DNA of 64,000 nucleotides. Origin: Lepidurus packardi. Taxonomy: Eukaryota > Arthropoda > Branchiopoda > Notostraca > Triopsidae. Positions within the stretch are counted from its first letter, which is position 1. Each line of letters begins with the position of its first letter. The stretch spans positions 11,755,235 to 11,819,234 of the forward strand of contig JAKZAN010000004.1 of the NCBI GenBank assembly GCA_023053545.1, in the 5' to 3' direction. The translations under genes and the position numbers were made by a program. Of the stretch, positions 63,401 to 64,000 are shown piece after piece. The notes under the pieces were generated by a model. It saw nothing but the letters and a program-made list of their open reading frames with translations. It made no database searches and had not been told where the DNA came from.

Positions 63401-64000
63401 TGATGCAGATACAGCGGATGGGATCGCGATTCGCGTAACAACCTTCTTTGGGGCGTGGCCAAATTCGCCACCAGCTTTGTCGGACTCGAATCCCAGAACG
63501 CGCGCGTGAAATCTGCCAACTGACACTCGCGTTCATTGGCTTGCACCGCAGCTTCGTACTTCTCCCACGTACTTTTCCAGCGCTCGCTCTCCGCCTCCCC
63601 CAAATGATGCTCTTTGCTCCAGAGTCTCAAAAACTGAGCGTAAGCTTTGAGGCGGTTGAGCGGCTCCACCATGAGCACCTGAAACGGCGAGGATGTTTTG
63701 CGCAGTTGCGTATTGAGCAGCAAAGGCCAGACGTGAGGCCACGCCTGCTCCACGACACTACTGTCACTTTTGTTTAGGTGAAATCCGTTCATTACCAACG
63801 CATTGCAAACGCTTTGAACGTAATTCCGCCAACTAGTGAGCACAGGCTCCGCCCAATGCAGCACAGCAGCCTGTCCGTGCATTAAACGAGCCACGTTTTC
63901 CGTTACCAAGCCTAAGATGTGCTTGTAACTCTCGAAAAGAGCACCGCGTACGTCAAACGTATCGCTAGGACTCGCTTTGGGCAAGACCAAGACCACCCGG
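57497..64000 (-). CDS. ALS2: Alsin (ALS2), partial: DH/PH, MORN repeats and VPS9 domain
   Basis: Alsin is an endosomal guanine-nucleotide exchange factor for Rab5 (VPS9 domain), with a DH/PH module linked to Rac. Exons in the window: 64000-63259 (open at the edge), 62072-61862, 61774-61418, 61302-61193, 60946-60708, 59897-59516, 59131-58914, 58771-58595, 58522-58372, 57830-57648, 57541-57497; all phases agree. The first exon holds a DH-like helical domain (VEPLNRLKAYAQFLRLW); the next ends the PH domain (ESLIITCPTAVDKVEWFLAF). MORN repeats follow (GQGELRWPDGRCYKGQF, YANGDVYEGYFKDELPQGHG, SSYEGEVSAPGVFSGRGVL). The C-terminus has the VPS9 fold (HPLGRLLCHLVDVYRATYVG, LLPRLYPPLFTLYALANEKA, DDLFPIFQFVVVRARIRHLG, LGELGIMFTTLK) and ends ACYFQIQHEKMNFS. 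The N-terminal RCC1-like part is expected beyond 64 kb. Confidence 0.93.
59285..59512. repeat. About 30-base minisatellite in an ALS2 intron
   Basis: Eight copies of TTCTTGTACTTTTTATTCTT plus ATTTATTGTTA or ATTTCTTGTTA. The open frames here in all three plus-strand phases (Tyr/Phe/Leu-rich) are by-products of the repeat. Confidence 0.9.
60160..60640. repeat. About 82-base minisatellite in an ALS2 intron
   Basis: Six units of ACTTATGAAGTGGATTCCAG, TCTCTAAGGACATTCTTAAC and AATTGAGATAATTATTATGA follow each other with few changes. Confidence 0.9.
62690..63061 (+). pseudogene. Possible decayed coding fragment inside an ALS2 intron
   Basis: On the strand opposite ALS2, a less AT-rich stretch has protein-like frames in two phases: VKPCSATRDASGAANSEYF and then VRNGFFIDSFFHI with LHLKTCTITYPKDSF, ending in TAA at about 63059-63061. 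The pattern of Cys, a Tyr-rich strand, NGFF and a Phe-rich strand before Cys recalls the C-terminal half of a ZP domain, but the resemblance is weak and a frame change is needed. It may be chance. Confidence 0.2.

Overview
The window is nuclear DNA from an animal. Its genes have many GT-AG introns, some as short as 47-75 bases. The protein set is metazoan: an alsin, a Tudor-domain piRNA helicase, a tetraspanin, an UNC13-4/BAIAP3 protein and a mitochondrial L36 protein. Introns and spacers are AT-rich and full of minisatellites, and exons are clearly less AT-rich. I read it as a compact-gened invertebrate; an arthropod is plausible but not proven. There are no prokaryotic features, no CRISPR and no rRNA.

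Layout, left to right: (1) 0.8-7.7 kb, minus strand, N-terminal part of a BAIAP3/UNC13-4 protein, running off the left edge. (2) 9.8-10.6 kb, minus, a small acidic protein of unknown function beside a local tandem duplication. (3) 12.6-16.8 kb, plus, a 524-residue type I membrane protein with a SUEL lectin, a CUB and a sushi domain. (4) 17.8-21.7 kb, minus, a 258-residue tetraspanin. (5) 21.7-25.8 kb, a gene-poor spacer with a 355-base satellite. (6) 25.8-32.3 kb, minus, USP10. (7) 32.6-33.1 kb, plus, MRPL36, head to head with USP10. (8) 33.2-39.2 kb, minus, DHX38 (PRP16). (9) 40.1-52.2 kb, minus, a 27-exon, 2103-residue TDRD12-like protein. (10) 53.5-56.8 kb, two decayed adhesion-GPCR copies in inverted orientation. 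(11) 57.5-64 kb, minus, the C-terminal two thirds of ALS2 (alsin), running off the right edge.

I built each gene by hand from splice signals, reading phase and family resemblance. Phases close without a break in every multi-exon model (DHX38 3600 nt, TDRD12 6312 nt, USP10 2862 nt, SUEL-CUB-CCP 1575 nt, tetraspanin 777 nt), which strongly supports them. The genes do not form one pathway. They are mostly housekeeping or conserved animal genes: deubiquitination, splicing, mitochondrial translation, germline piRNA work, endosomal Rab5/Rac signalling and regulated exocytosis.

The most unusual signal is in the introns. Three large tandem arrays (two in BAIAP3, one in TDRD12) grew from the 3' splice site and carry repeated copies of the acceptor, in two cases with the first 26-30 bases of the following exon. 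Other points of interest are the lectin-CUB-sushi receptor, a 51-base in-frame intron in the DHX38 ATPase domain, five coding repeats and degenerate ATPase motifs in the TDRD12 protein, a probable tRNA-Asp-derived SINE, and two GPCR pseudogenes sharing one stop codon.
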